DNA of 64,000 nt from Isochrysis galbana (taxonomy: Eukaryota > Haptophyta > Isochrysidales > Isochrysidaceae): the NCBI GenBank assembly GCA_018136815.1, contig CM030933.1, positions 5,782,282 through 5,846,281 on the forward strand, given 5' to 3'. A program made the translations under genes and the position numbers. This document shows, piece by piece, positions 10,908-21,145 of the stretch. Below the pieces are notes generated by a model. That model ran no database searches. It saw only the letters and a program-made list of their open reading frames with translations, and was not told the DNA's origin. The number at the start of each line of letters is the position of its first letter. The first letter of the stretch is position 1.

Positions 10908-12879
10908 GGCTAAAATGTTGTTTGTAGCACACCACGGGGTTCCATGGCAGCTACGCTCCGACGCCGGCAGCAACCTTGCTAGTCTACTCACGCACATGAT
11001 TCTCGATCGCACCGGAACCGACCTCAGGCCCAGCACTCCTCACCACCATGAGAGTGTGGGACTGGTCGAACGCGCTCAACAAACACTCGTGAACATGGCA
11101 CGCGCTACCAATGAAGGCGGCGGCCATTGGGTCGACCATCTCCCATTCTTCCTGATGAGCATGCGCGCCTCTGCAAATCGCATCACTCGCTTGTCTCCGG
11201 AGGCGAGAAGCGCTCAATCACCATCACCCACCGCATGGAAAAGCGTTCAATCACCATCAGCCTACACGTGGAACGCGTTCAATCACCATCACCTCCACCG
11301 CATGGAAAAGCGTTCAATCACCATCAGCCTACATACACGTGGAACGCGTTCAATCGCCATCACCCCCACCGCATGGAAAAGCGTTCAATCACCATCAGCC
11401 TACACATGGAAAAGCGTTCAATCGCGGAGGATCGTGGGGATCATGAGGGTAGCTATCCAACCCACTCTGCATCCCGCTCGAGTTGGTGCGTGACACAAAA
11501 ATATGTACGATACTATTAAACATGTCCAGCACTAGCGATATTGACATAAATTACTCAACAGTACTAAATCCTAAATCCGAACGATATCAGGAATATCCTT
11601 ACGAGCACGGCATCCGACAACGGGGCGTGGCGGTACGAAATTGATCGAGCTCTGAATAACAACAAGGAGAATGAGCTGAACGAAAAATTCGTGAATAAGC
11701 TTGATGATGACCAATACGGCAAGTTCATAAGGGCATACATATCATTTAGGCGTTTCGATAGAGGGTATGTTAATTACGATCAGCTCACGCAAATTGCCGA
11801 GAACTCGATGGGCACAAACACTCCATCCACGCACTTGCCCGCACACACCTCAGCCCAAAGAGGTACCGAACGCTCCAATTCGACCGACTGGATCATCACG
11901 TTCAAGTCGAAGAACGGAGGAAAGTGCGCTTTTAGAATGGCGTTTTTTTTTGGCCTCGCATAGCGTGTTCGTACATATAATATTTCGTTGGAGCAACAGG
12001 TTTCGTAACCGCGCCCAATCGTGACCGCCACAGATGCGCACACTCAAAGCGCGTGGGGAGGGGGTATGGACTCGGTGCCCGGGGGCGACGGACTCAAGGC
12101 GGAGGGGGGCGGCCATGGCGGCGACTCAGAGCAGGAAAAACGGGGCGGAGAGCGCACAGTGGAGAGAGAGGGGAAGCGGCGCGGCGAGGCCGAAGGGAGG
12201 GAGAAGAAGGTGGAGAGGAAGTGGCGTCAATGAGCGGCGGGCGAGGGGGGCGGTGCGGGTGCGGCGGCAGTGTCGAAATGCGCGGGGTGTCAGAATGCGC
12301 GGGAGAAGTGGCGAGCGCGGAGGGAGAGGGGCAGTTCTGAAAGCGCGCACCAGGCTCTTGACAAAAAAAAGATCGCTTTCAAAGGAAGTCGATCAATTTT
12401 CTTTGGAGGGAAACCAACATGGGATGAGATATCGTGATTTCAACGATATATCCACCCTGCCCCAAATCGAGTGAATGGAGTCAGACCACGTGTGTGTTTC
12501 AACATGTGAAGTGTCAAGTTGACTCAAGTAACCTCCAGGTGACAATGAAAGGTGTTAGCAGGGATGGGGATAATTGAACGCTTTTGGTCTGGCCGCTCTA
12601 CTCTATGGTCGCGAGCTCCGCTTGCCCGCTCAACTGGCTAACCCGCCAGTGCCGCACTCCGCTCCACCCTTGCCTCGCGAAATTCGTGACTACGCCGAGA
12701 CGATGCATAGTCGCCTCAAAGCCGCATGGTCTGCCGCGCTCGATGCCACGCTCGCTGCCCAAGCTGACGCTGTAGCTGATACGTTGCGCACTCACGCTTC
12801 CCCGACCCGCTTTCTTCCGGGGGGCAATGTGCTGCGTTACTCTGTGGGGGCCCAGCCGCTAAGCTTTCCCCATGGGTAG
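10906..12879 (+). pseudogene. Chromovirus (Ty3/gypsy) integrase fragment, interrupted
   Basis: The left part (10906-11202) encodes the middle of an integrase core: GVPWQLRSDAGSNL carries the second catalytic Asp and VGLVERAQQTL the catalytic Glu. The right part (about 12586-12879) resumes with LLYGRELRLPAQL and the following helical region. Both parts match, residue for residue in order, the integrase encoded on the minus strand at 16795-17920, which is uninterrupted. About 1.38 kb of unrelated DNA separates them. The first catalytic Asp region and the chromodomain are missing, so this copy is dead. Confidence 0.85.
11203..12585. mobile_element. Insertion inside the integrase fragment, with repeat-bearing ends
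   Basis: The left edge begins AGAAGCGCTCAATCACC and is followed to about 11435 by six or so imperfect copies of AAAAGCGTTCAATCACCATCA in two alternating spacings. The right edge ends ATTGAACGCTTTT (about 12569-12581), the reverse complement of the left unit. This looks like a non-autonomous element with inverted ends and left-end iterations. Inside, a short frame at 11691-11963 encodes KLDDDQYGKFIRAYISFRRF-type sequence that I do not recognise, and 12034-12350 is GC-rich with no clear gene. Confidence 0.5.
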
Positions 12880-12884
12880 TTGGT

Positions 12885-13008
12885 GGTTGTAGTTGGGTGT
12901 ATTGGGAACTTTCTACCGAAAATAATCTTCAAATTTCCGCATCCTCAATTCACAATTCTGAGATGATCATTTTTCACCCCTAAAAAATCCTGTTTGACCC
13001 CGCCCTAA
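12885..13008 (-). repeat. Dispersed repeat, copy of 57742-57870
   Basis: About 120 bp here matches the reverse complement of 57742-57870: both contain GTGTATTGGGAACTTTCT, the same AT-rich block with CTCAATTC near its middle, and the GGTCAAACA end. This is the inner side of the transposon end motif. Confidence 0.7.
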
Positions 13009-13014
13009 CCTCAT

Positions 13015-13240
13015 TCAGATTCGCATACCCCATGGTCTCAAGCCCGGGTTTGCAGATTTTGGTCTCGAAATTCGCGATTCGATTTTTTTTGCTGTTTCTA
13101 CAATTGTTGGCTCGTTTAAGGTAATAAACGGACGCGACTTCGACTTCCACGCTGCGCAGTCGCTCTGCGACACACACACTCTCTCTCTCCGTCCTCCTCT
13201 CCTCGGCCGACGGAAGGAAGTTTCCTCCAAAATATTCTCT
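13015..13240 (-). repeat. Dispersed repeat, inverted copy of 44375-44605
   Basis: About 215 bp matches the reverse complement of 44375-44605. Shared blocks include CCATGGTCTCAAG, the CTCTCTCTC tract and CCTCGGCCGACGG. No coding capacity is seen. Confidence 0.75.
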
Positions 13241-13428
13241 GGTCCCAAGATACTCCGTGATTCGTATCTACGTGCCTCGCGAGATGGATGAAAACTTGCA
13301 AAGATGGCGGCAAGCTTTGAATGTGATAATGCATACTGCTTTATAAAATGTAAAATGGTAGCTCCAAGACACGAGGACGATGGTACAAATAGTCGCCAGC
13401 CATAACAATGATGCGTTTGAGGCCATGA

Positions 13429-14271
13429 TCACAAAACGCCCGCCGAGGTGATGACAATCGGTACAGCGGGTCTATTTTTGGTGCCGACGGTCTGTACTTG
13501 CTCGATTTTGCCGAGAACATCCATCCCCTCACTCACTCGCCCAAAAGCTTCATACCGGCCATCAAGGAACCCTCCATCTGCAGGTACCTGTGTGTGCCGT
13601 GCCATACACGTGTATTGGATATGGCTGAGCTTGAATAACCTATTCTTGGGCACTCCACTTATCTGTGCATGTTGGGGTGAGGTAAGAGCTCTCACCTGTA
13701 TCAGAAAGCGAGAGTCCGATGTCTTGGATGCACCTCCAACACCTGAATTGACCATGCTTACTATGCCAGGCAGATTATGTAAGATATCGTAATTGTCATG
13801 AGGAAAAGTAGGGCCGTAAATCGACTGACCAGGAAGACCGTTTGGTGAGCCCGCGATGCTGCCGCCTTGGACGGTCAACCCTTGGACGACGCGGTAAAAA
13901 GACGACCCAGCATACCCGAAGCCTTTCTCGCCGGAGCACAAGGCCCGAAAGTTCTCTGCAGCACGAGGGCAAGCCTCGCCAAACAAGTCAATCACTAAGC
14001 GGCCTGTGGGCATGTTATCAATGCTGACGTCTAAGTAGACACGCGAGGTGACCCGGGGCGCAGCAGAGCGCAGGTCAATTGCCCCTGCTGCATCCTGTGC
14101 TGCTGCGACAGCTGGAGCGCGGCCCTGTGCGTCAATAGCACCGCGATCGCCCTGCTCAGCGACGGCAGCTGGAGGGTAGATGAGCGCCGGTTGCGCGCCT
14201 CCGCCAACGTTGACCAGCGCGGCCGCGACGAGAGCGGCCACCGTCGGGCGGAGCAGCGCGCCGATATGCAT
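13429..14271 (-). CDS. Cyclophilin-type peptidyl-prolyl isomerase, probably plastid or secretory
   Basis: Exons 14271-13696 and 13587-13429 are joined over a 108-nt phase-0 intron, giving 244 residues. The domain runs from VYLDVSIDNMPTGRLVIDLF through ENFRALCSGEKGFGYAGSSF, YRVVQGLTVQGGS, SIYGPTFPHDNY and FLDGRYEAFGRV. SGEKGFGYAGS is typical of plant chloroplast and lumen cyclophilins. The catalytic Arg (in FYR) and the Gln (VQGG) are present, but the usual cyclosporin-binding Trp is not seen and the His of LDGKH is Tyr, so activity and drug binding may be reduced. The N terminus from 14271 is a hydrophobic segment with an Ala-rich stretch, fitting a signal or lumen-targeting peptide. An in-frame ATG at 14370 would add 33 residues. 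Confidence 0.88.
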   Translation of the reverse strand: MHIGALLRPTVAALVAAALVNVGGGAQPALIYPPAAVAEQGDRGAIDAQGRAPAVAAAQDAAGAIDLRSAAPRVTSRVYLDVSIDNMPTGRLVIDLFGEACPRAAENFRALCSGEKGFGYAGSSFYRVVQGLTVQGGSIAGSPNGLPGQSIYGPTFPHDNYDILHNLPGIVSMVNSGVGGASKTSDSRFLIQVRALTSPQHAQISGVPKNRLFKLSHIQYTCMARHTQVPADGGFLDGRYEAFGRVSEGMDVLGKIEQVQTVGTKNRPAVPIVITSAGVL

Positions 14272-15069
14272 CCCAACGGCGTCGGCGTGTCGGAGGAGGA
14301 GTGAGAATTCGCGTCGGAGCGGCACAGCTCCCTCCCCTGGATATAAAAGGTAAAATCCCCTTTTGTCCACTCACATGCCTAATCCCTAATCCTAATCCAC
14401 CAGGTGGACGACGAAGCCATTTATACTGCATATGGCTAAAAAAACCCTTGAAGATGGCTACGAGTTCTACTATGTCACCTTCCCTCCGGAAGCCCAGTGA
14501 CGCCGCCCTTGCCCAAAACCACTCTCCTTTCCTCTTCCCCCTCCCTCCCATAGTTAGAGGTGGGGGAGAGTGGGTTGAAAAAGAAACTCTTATGCTGATC
14601 CGGAGGCCCACATTTTTAATCGTCGGACCGGGGGAAGATTTCATCTCGTCTCTCTCCCCGCTCTAATCCGAATCCTAGGCAGAGCGATGGCGACCGACCC
14701 GCCTGACAGGCCGACCTTCGCCGCGCTCCAGCGAAAGCACGGCGGTGGTCAGCCCCCCCTTGTCGCTGGTGTTCGGACTAAATGGTCCGGGTACACCGAT
14801 TTAATTTGCTATCTCCGCCCGCGTTTCATTACCTGCTTTTGGAACTAACTTTATAGTTGGTCGCCATGGAGCGCGCCGCCGCTCCCCACCTCTCCTTCGG
14901 GCCCCCCGCCGCGGGAGCCCCCCCAGTACCCATGGAGCTGTCGCTGGCGAAGCGACCGCGTCCGCCTGCAGAGGCCGAGCAGGTGAGCGCGACCCCGGTC
15001 GCGCCGCACGGCCCGTGGCCCTGGCCACACCCAACAAGGCAGCCATGCTGGCTCACCCCATGGTGGGCC

Positions 15070-15450
15070 ACACTGTCGAGTCGAGCGGAGCCGGAGGGCT
15101 CTGAGCCACTCCGTCGCGAGCAGCACCGGCGGCTAGCGCGGCGCTTTGGCCCTCCTCCCCACCGGGAGTCGGGTGAATGAAATTCTGGACTGGGTCGGGC
15201 AACCCCATTTGGGTGTCTGGACGGGGAACGAACGGCGAACGAAGGGCTGTGGGGCGGCGAGGCGCTCCTAGCGGCCCTAGTGTGATGGGTTGTAAGAGAT
15301 TGTTAGACCTACAAAGAACTCTTCCCTCAGGGAGGGAGCCTAAGCTGCTTGAGTGCAGCGACGCAGCGAACAACGACGGACAACGAAGCTGAGAACAACA
15401 GGTTACACCGACTCACGAACACACCGGAATCATTCACCCAAACCAAGCAA
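15070..15450 (-). repeat. LTR-like end region of the chromovirus, copied at 55.2-55.58 kb
   Basis: This segment matches the reverse complement of 55195-55575 over about 380 bp; both hold GGGCTCTGAGCCACTCCGTC, CGGCGAACGAAGGG and GAGGCGCTCCTAGCGGCCCTA. It lies beyond the 3' noncoding part of the chromovirus, where a 3' LTR would be. The isolated second copy behaves like a solo LTR. No 5' LTR is visible at the other end because that side is truncated. Confidence 0.55.
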
Positions 15451-15467
15451 ATTATCAAGCAACCGCG

Positions 15468-16408
15468 ACCCCAAATCACCGATAACTCAAACACGTCGCG
15501 AGAGACGGAGAGAGAGAGCGAGAGAGAGAGAGACTCCGCAGCGACGGCCGGAGCGTGTCTCCGTTGTAACTTCCCACGTAGCGGAGAGTCCGAAGGGGAG
15601 CGTCATGTCGCGCGACCACGGCGATCACTTTGGATACGGATCGCAACGAGATGTCTTCACGACAGAGGAAATCTTGCCGTTGAGCGTGAACCTTCTAGAC
15701 GCTTCTAACGAACGACCCTGAGTAGCAACCAAGGGAAGAAACACCAAAGGGGCCAAGGGCTTGCATGTAACTTGCATCAAGGGGAAAGATTCCCTCACCT
15801 AGGAAGCGAACCTACACCGGTCTCCAAGGGGAGATGGCAAATTAAACCTCAAATCTCGAGCGGATAGAGCAACCGACTCGCTCGCCAAAAACCTTGACCG
15901 AGAAGAAAGAAGCTAGGACCTACAAGCCAAGGGTAGCGGACCTAGGGAATGTGAGAGGAAGTTTCCGAACGCCAAGACGAACGCCAAACGCCGGAAGGCA
16001 ACGAAACCCTAACCAAGCCAAGCGGAACCTACGAAGAACAGGCCTGGACGACAACGACAACGAAAGTGAAAGTGAGCAAGTCCCAAGCAAGAACCGGAAC
16101 TCAACAAGAAACAACAAGCCTTGCAAGAAGCTAAACAAGCCTTCACAAGGTAACTCGAGAGCCTGAGACAAGCGCGCAGCGAGTGACAGGCGACCTGGCT
16201 CCTTTGGGTCAAGATTACCCGAAAGGAGGAAACCTGGAATCTAGACTTGACAAACAGGCTGGAAGGAACGAAACGAGAACTCGAATTCTAGGTCGCTAGG
16301 GACGAACCCTACCAACCTAGATGTACCTGAGCTTCACCGTGTGGCCGCACGGCGAAGGACCTGGAAACAAGAGCCTGGAAATCGCATCATCTAAGATGAA
16401 TGCGACAC
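15468..16408 (-). repeat. Chromovirus 3' noncoding region, copied at 33479-34430
   Basis: About 940 bp is shared in the same orientation with 33479-34430. It starts at CCCAAATCACCGATAAC, passes a GA microsatellite, and ends near AATCGCATCATCTAA. Small indels and substitutions show two separate old copies. It lies downstream of the integrase stop on the coding strand and has no credible frame. Confidence 0.8.
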
Positions 16409-16794
16409 CCCCCGACTAAGATCGAGACGTCTCCCGATGTCGAGCGGTGAACCTAGAAACAGAGACCTGGAACCTGGAACCTGAGCTGACTAGAGGTCAG
16501 AATCGGAACAAGAAGCAACGGAACATAGCGAGCGAAACGTGGAGACAAGAACACCCTTTGGATCCAAAGCGAGCACGAAATCGGCGGCTTAACGCGGCGG
16601 CCTCTTTCGTACGCACTGCCCCACCCACTTCTCCCTTTTACAGGAGCTTTGCTCGGGTGTTGCGCCGGGTGTAGAGCGCAGGCAGCACGCGTTCATCACC
16701 TCCATGATTCGCTCGGACGGAAACTTGAACTCGGAGCCCTAGCCGAGGCGTGGGGCTAGCCTAGAGGGACGGGTCCCTTACCCAAGACATGGGA

Positions 16795-17920
16795 TCAACG
16801 AGAATGGAGCCTGGATCGAGTGCGCGACGACGGCGCATCGAGAACGGGAGGAAGAGGAGTATCCCTGGCCGACGAAGAAGTTGCTTCCGGGGACTCAACA
16901 TCTTCTGGACAAGTCTCCTCGACGGAGCGATCATACTCATCAAGCAAATCAGACCAACGACGGAGCAACTCGGAACGAGGCTCCCAGGTGGCTTCTCGAA
17001 TAGAATAGCCACGCCACTTCACGAGGTACTCGATAGAATCGCCATGGCTACGACGATCGAGCAACTTTTCAACGATGTACTCGTCGTCAGCCAGCGGCTC
17101 TTCATCAACGAAAGTATGATACGGCCGGAGGTTCGAGATGTGCACCTCCTCCTTGACTAACCGGTTCTCCAGATCACGGAGTCGGTACCTTGTGTCGGAC
17201 AGAGCCTCTACGACGCGGTAGGGACCCGAGTGGATGAATTGCAACTTGTTGGCATGGCATGGCAATCGCATGCAGACGCGATCCCCGGGTTCGAAACGAG
17301 CTGGTCTTTGAGACTTGATCGTAGCGTCACGGACCGACTCAGCCTGAGCGGCTAGGGTAGCCTCGAGAGCGCTGGACCAAGAGAGGCGGAGGCTCGCATT
17401 GAGCCTGGATGCGTACGAGCGAACGTCGGCGGACGCCGCCTCGAGAGCAGTTGGCGAAACGGACTTCGGATCAGAAAGTTGAGCGGGCAGACGCAGCTCA
17501 CGCCCAAAGATCAAAGACGCTGGAGACCGGGAGGTAACACGACCGGAAGAAGCCCTCAATGAGAGGAGTAGGAACGGCAAATGGTCGACCCAATGGCTGC
17601 CACCCTCGTTCGAGGCGCGCATTAAACGGATGAGCGTTTGCTGAGCGCGTTCGACGAAGCCTACACCTTCATGTCGGTACGGCTCTGTACTCGACAAATC
17701 AGTCCCGGTGAGCTCCAGAATACGCGAAACAAGAACCGAACATAGATTCGAACCGGCGTCGGTTCGAAGCTGCCTAGGGACTCCATAACGCGTCACAATC
17801 AAGCGGATGAACATGTCCAAGGCCACCTCCGACGAGGGATCCCCATTCGACGGCTCAGCCTCAATCCATCGAGTGAGCGAGTCGATGAAGACGAACCATC
17901 CCCCTCGCTTCCAGTCGGAG
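16795..17920 (-). pseudogene. Chromovirus integrase core plus chromodomain
   Basis: The frame open from about 17920 to 16795 begins with FVFIDSLTRWIEAEP (first catalytic Asp), continues with PRQLRTDAGSNL (second Asp) and VGFVERAQQTL (Glu), then FGRELRLPAQL and a GPYRV/YRLRDLENRLV SH3-like region. It ends with a chromodomain: YIVEKLLDRR, YLVKWRGYS and ATWEPRSEL, with the aromatic residues in place. Chromodomains steer integration of this clade to marked chromatin. The frame itself is intact, but its upstream neighbour is joined by a deletion, so the element cannot be autonomous. Confidence 0.9.
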
Positions 17921-17924
17921 TCCA

Positions 17925-19490
17925 GCCCCGGTGCAACTTGAAACGCACCTGGAGCGAAGCTATCGGATGCAGAGACGGCAGGGTCAGCGCATCGACTCCG
18001 GTGTGGACGATCGTCACCGCGATGCGATGATCGTCCGTGGCCGTGACCACCGTGGGCATTACGAGAGGAGACGAATCGAGAGCCTCGCGATTTGGTAGGC
18101 GGTCGACCAGCATCGCGCAGTCCGAATGATCTCGGAGAGCTAGCGGAACCCTGACCCAGATGGTTGCGCGGTGGAAGGCAGGAATCGTCACCGCTTGCTC
18201 CGTGTAGAGAAGATATTCGGACGAGGTAGACGCCGGAGCTCTGGCCGCAAACTCGTCGGCTGACTCAAAGAGAGGTGTATAGAGTGGCTGCCTAGCATCA
18301 GCAGCAGCCTCACCCTCCGATCCGGCCGGGATCTCTCGTGTTGCCGTCGACCTCTCCAGAAAGTCGACAGTCAGCGGCTGACCGGGTGACATCGAGATAG
18401 CTCCGACGAAGCCGGAGTCCGTGACTGGGGGCGGCGCCGTGGAAACTCTGACTACACATTCGGAAAGGACTCTTGAAGAGTCTTCTGAATCGCCAGAGGC
18501 CGGACGGAGGCGGAGGCTTCCTTCCGAGCTCGCGGCGTCGAGAGAAATGGTAGCGGAGTGGGCGGCCAAAAAATCGTTCCCGAGCAGAAGCATCGGGTTC
18601 CCTTCGATGACCGCGAACGAATGACGAAAGAGGCGACCGGACAAGGAGAAGACGAGGCTAGCCCGGCCTCTAGTGATGAGAGGAAGGCCGTCCGGCCCAT
18701 GTAGGTTGGGGACGGTAGCGTCCGATACGCGTTCGACGCAGGCGTCTTCAGGTAGTCGATCAAGCAGGGCAGTGGTGATTACTGACGGGCCCGCTCCAGT
18801 GTCAGCCAGGGTGCCGTTCACCGTGAGGGCAACGTCCGGGAGAACTAACCCTCGAGCTGCGCGGTCGCCCTCGGCACGGCAGACCACGAGATCGCGGACA
18901 TAGAGGCAGTGACGAGGGTAGAGCGGCGGCGGCGTGTCCGCGATAGATTCTACTGGAAGCGAGGTTCCGGCTCCGGGTGACGGGGTGGTTGGATTGGAGG
19001 CTGGCCTGGACGGAGAAGATTCATCGACGTGGGGCACTCGCTCGATAGCGGCGGCTACCGTCTGCGGCACGAATGGTATTGAAGAGTATGGGGATGCCTT
19101 TGCCGAACTAGAGGGGTTAGGCACGCCATCATAGCCTAGCCCTCGACGGTCCGTCGGATGCCGAGGTTGATCCATTTGGCGTGACCATTCCTTCTCCAGG
19201 GACTTCTGCAAGTCTGTCTTCGGAAGCTTCGACAACTCGGAAAAACCAGCCGCACTGAGGCCCCTAGCGGCAGCCCCATCGCCACACAATGCCTGTGGAG
19301 TACCTTCTCCGTCGGCGGCGTCGGAGGGCTTGGTCTCGAGGGCCTGCATGCTCCGGTGTTCTGGAGTCTCGGGCGTATCATCTTCTCCCGAGTCCAGCCC
19401 AACATCCCCGTTTTCAAGTGGCCTTTCGGCTACGACCGAACCGGTCGGTTCGGCCACTCCTTCGTCGCCAGCCGTGAAGGAGGCGCTCGG
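17925..19490 (-). pseudogene. Chromovirus protease region; reverse transcriptase and RNase H deleted
   Basis: This frame carries a retropepsin: LTVNGTLADTGAGPSVIT with the active-site DTGAG (about 18800) and MLLLGNDFLAAHSA downstream (about 18580). The region upstream is Ser/Pro-rich with no clear capsid or zinc knuckle. Downstream, about 250 codons after the protease have no RT motif (no YxDD), and the frame runs straight into the integrase in another frame at about 17925. A complete element has RT and RNase H here, so an internal deletion is inferred. The 5' part stops near 19490 where the opposite-strand LINE fragment begins. Confidence 0.8.
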
Positions 19491-19494
19491 AGAT

Positions 19495-20061
19495 AGTGCA
19501 TTGATACACATAAGGATCGGCACTAGAAATAGGTTCACAGATAGCCCGACAACTACGTGTAGACTATGTCGCCGACACCGAGAAGACTCGTGCCACCTAG
19601 CGTGGTGTCCCGCGACGAAAACAATCTTCGAGACCATAGATGCCCTTAATGACTACACCCCCTCCCCTGGAAGGTCATGGATGCAGAAGACGAAGGATAG
19701 ATTGTTCGCATACCCCGGTGCAAACACGCCAGAAAGCCTAAAAGCGCTGTACGTGATAGCGTGGAAATACATACTAAGAGACTTCTATAGAGTCGAATTC
19801 GAGTCACACGAGTACCACTACATACCGATCTTAGAATCTACGCTAACGAGGTTTGTCACCTTGGTTAGGGGCCTCGCCCCGCCAAAAACACACCACTCCA
19901 TGCGCACAAATAAAGCCGCGCAGGGGAGGAAGCCCAAACTCAAGAAATCACTAGAACTCAGCGCCCCCGTATTTATCGAAGACGAAAAAGGTAGGCTACA
20001 ACTGAGCGAAAACACTAGCCTCGTAGCGAAAGCACTTGGTCTTGCCGAAAAGCTCGCATAA
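19495..20061 (+). pseudogene. Non-LTR retrotransposon (LINE) 3' fragment with zinc-binding motif
   Basis: The frame includes CRLCRRHREDSCHLAWC, the Cys-Cys-His-Cys pattern found after the reverse transcriptase in many non-LTR elements. It goes on to RLFAYPGANTPESLKALYVI and a stop at 20059-20061. A homologous stretch (RLFAYPNTPTPDSLKALYMV) is encoded at about 62695-62798. Only the tail of ORF2 is present; the reverse transcriptase is missing. The 5' break touches the end of the antisense chromovirus remnant. Confidence 0.7.
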
Positions 20062-21145
20062 CACGATGTGTCGCCCTGCATTAATAGACCTTCTGGAAAT
20101 GCGATTGATCAGTATAAGTCACCTACGACTAACATCGCAGCACGCAGGAAAACCTGAACCCTGAAACGAAAATATATGATAAACAGGTCACTCAGCAGCA
20201 CAGGAGGAGGGCGAGAACACGCCGCTGAGGACAGGTGCACCCCGCTCCGCTCGGACCCCCCAAAAGACCCGAGCCCCTAAGTAGAGCACGAGGGGAGTTG
20301 CCGCAAGGCGGGAAATGAGGGAGGGGAAGGGAAGAGGGCGTGGCTACGAGGAAGCGTTCCAGTGCCACGAGTGAGGCGAGAATTTTAAAAGTTTTTTTTA
20401 CCTGCTTTTGGGAGCAATCTAGTTTAATTTGCGACCTCTTCGTATCTCTCCTTAGGCACGTCGCACTCGTCTTATTCGGTAGGTCTCTTGGAATCTTGTG
20501 CGGCAGGATTGCCCCTCGTTTCCGTTTTCGTTATGATACTACTAGTATTTTTCCCGTTCTAGACGAGATCATCTCGAGATCGCCGACATATCGCACTTTG
20601 ATCTTCGTCCGTCGCTGTCTGATCGGAGCGTTTGGGTTTGATTTGAGTCAAGTTACGTGAGAAGAGTCGTGGGACGAGAGTCGGAGTGTTTCCTGGGTGT
20701 CTGTGTCCGTTGGCCTGTCGTCAAGTCGTCATCCGTCGCTCTCGCTCTGCTCGTCGTCTCGCTCTCGTCTAGACCACTCATACCCTACAAACCCTCCTCT
20801 CCTCGCCAGCCCCTGCCATCACAGCCCTCCCCATCGCTCGCCCTCGCCTCTCGCCGCTCGCTCGATGTCGCTCTCGCCACCGTCCTCGCCGGGGGGAACG
20901 GAAGACGGCGCCGGAGGAAATGAACCGCGCGCGCGGAAAAGAACCTTGCGCGGGGGGGGGCCTCCCGGAGGGGAGCGTTGGAACCCAGGGAGAGGGCGCG
21001 AAGAGCCTGCTCCATATAAAAGTAAGCATAAACTTACTTCCACGAATTGCAAACAAAGAATCAAGCAAAAACACCACCTCTCCTTCCACTATTCATCTGC
21101 AACAGCTAGGAGCCTAAGTTCGAGTCTAGCGATTGGGCCATACGG
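20062..21145. other. Gene-free interval
   Basis: This holds the likely LINE 3' tail (to about 20200), then C-rich and G-rich sequence with overlapping compositional frames at 20657-21203 on both strands. No domain or repeat match was recognised. Confidence 0.45.

Larger units (their letters stand above)
9946..13008. mobile_element. Candidate DNA-transposon remnant bounded by inverted end motifs
   Basis: TAGGGCGGTCAAACA at 9946-9960 points inward. Its reverse complement form (TGTTTGACCCCGCCCTAA, 12991-13008) closes the interval, so the two look like terminal inverted repeats about 3.06 kb apart. The same end motif appears singly at 24693-24720, 45084-45110 and 57742-57766. The interior holds a broken chromovirus integrase and no transposase, so this would be a non-autonomous or hybrid element. 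I could not see a clear target-site duplication. Confidence 0.35.

Noticed and set aside
14857-15180. Frames on both strands upstream of the LTR-like copy
   Set aside because: GC-rich flank of the retroelement; four overlapping frames of similar make-up.
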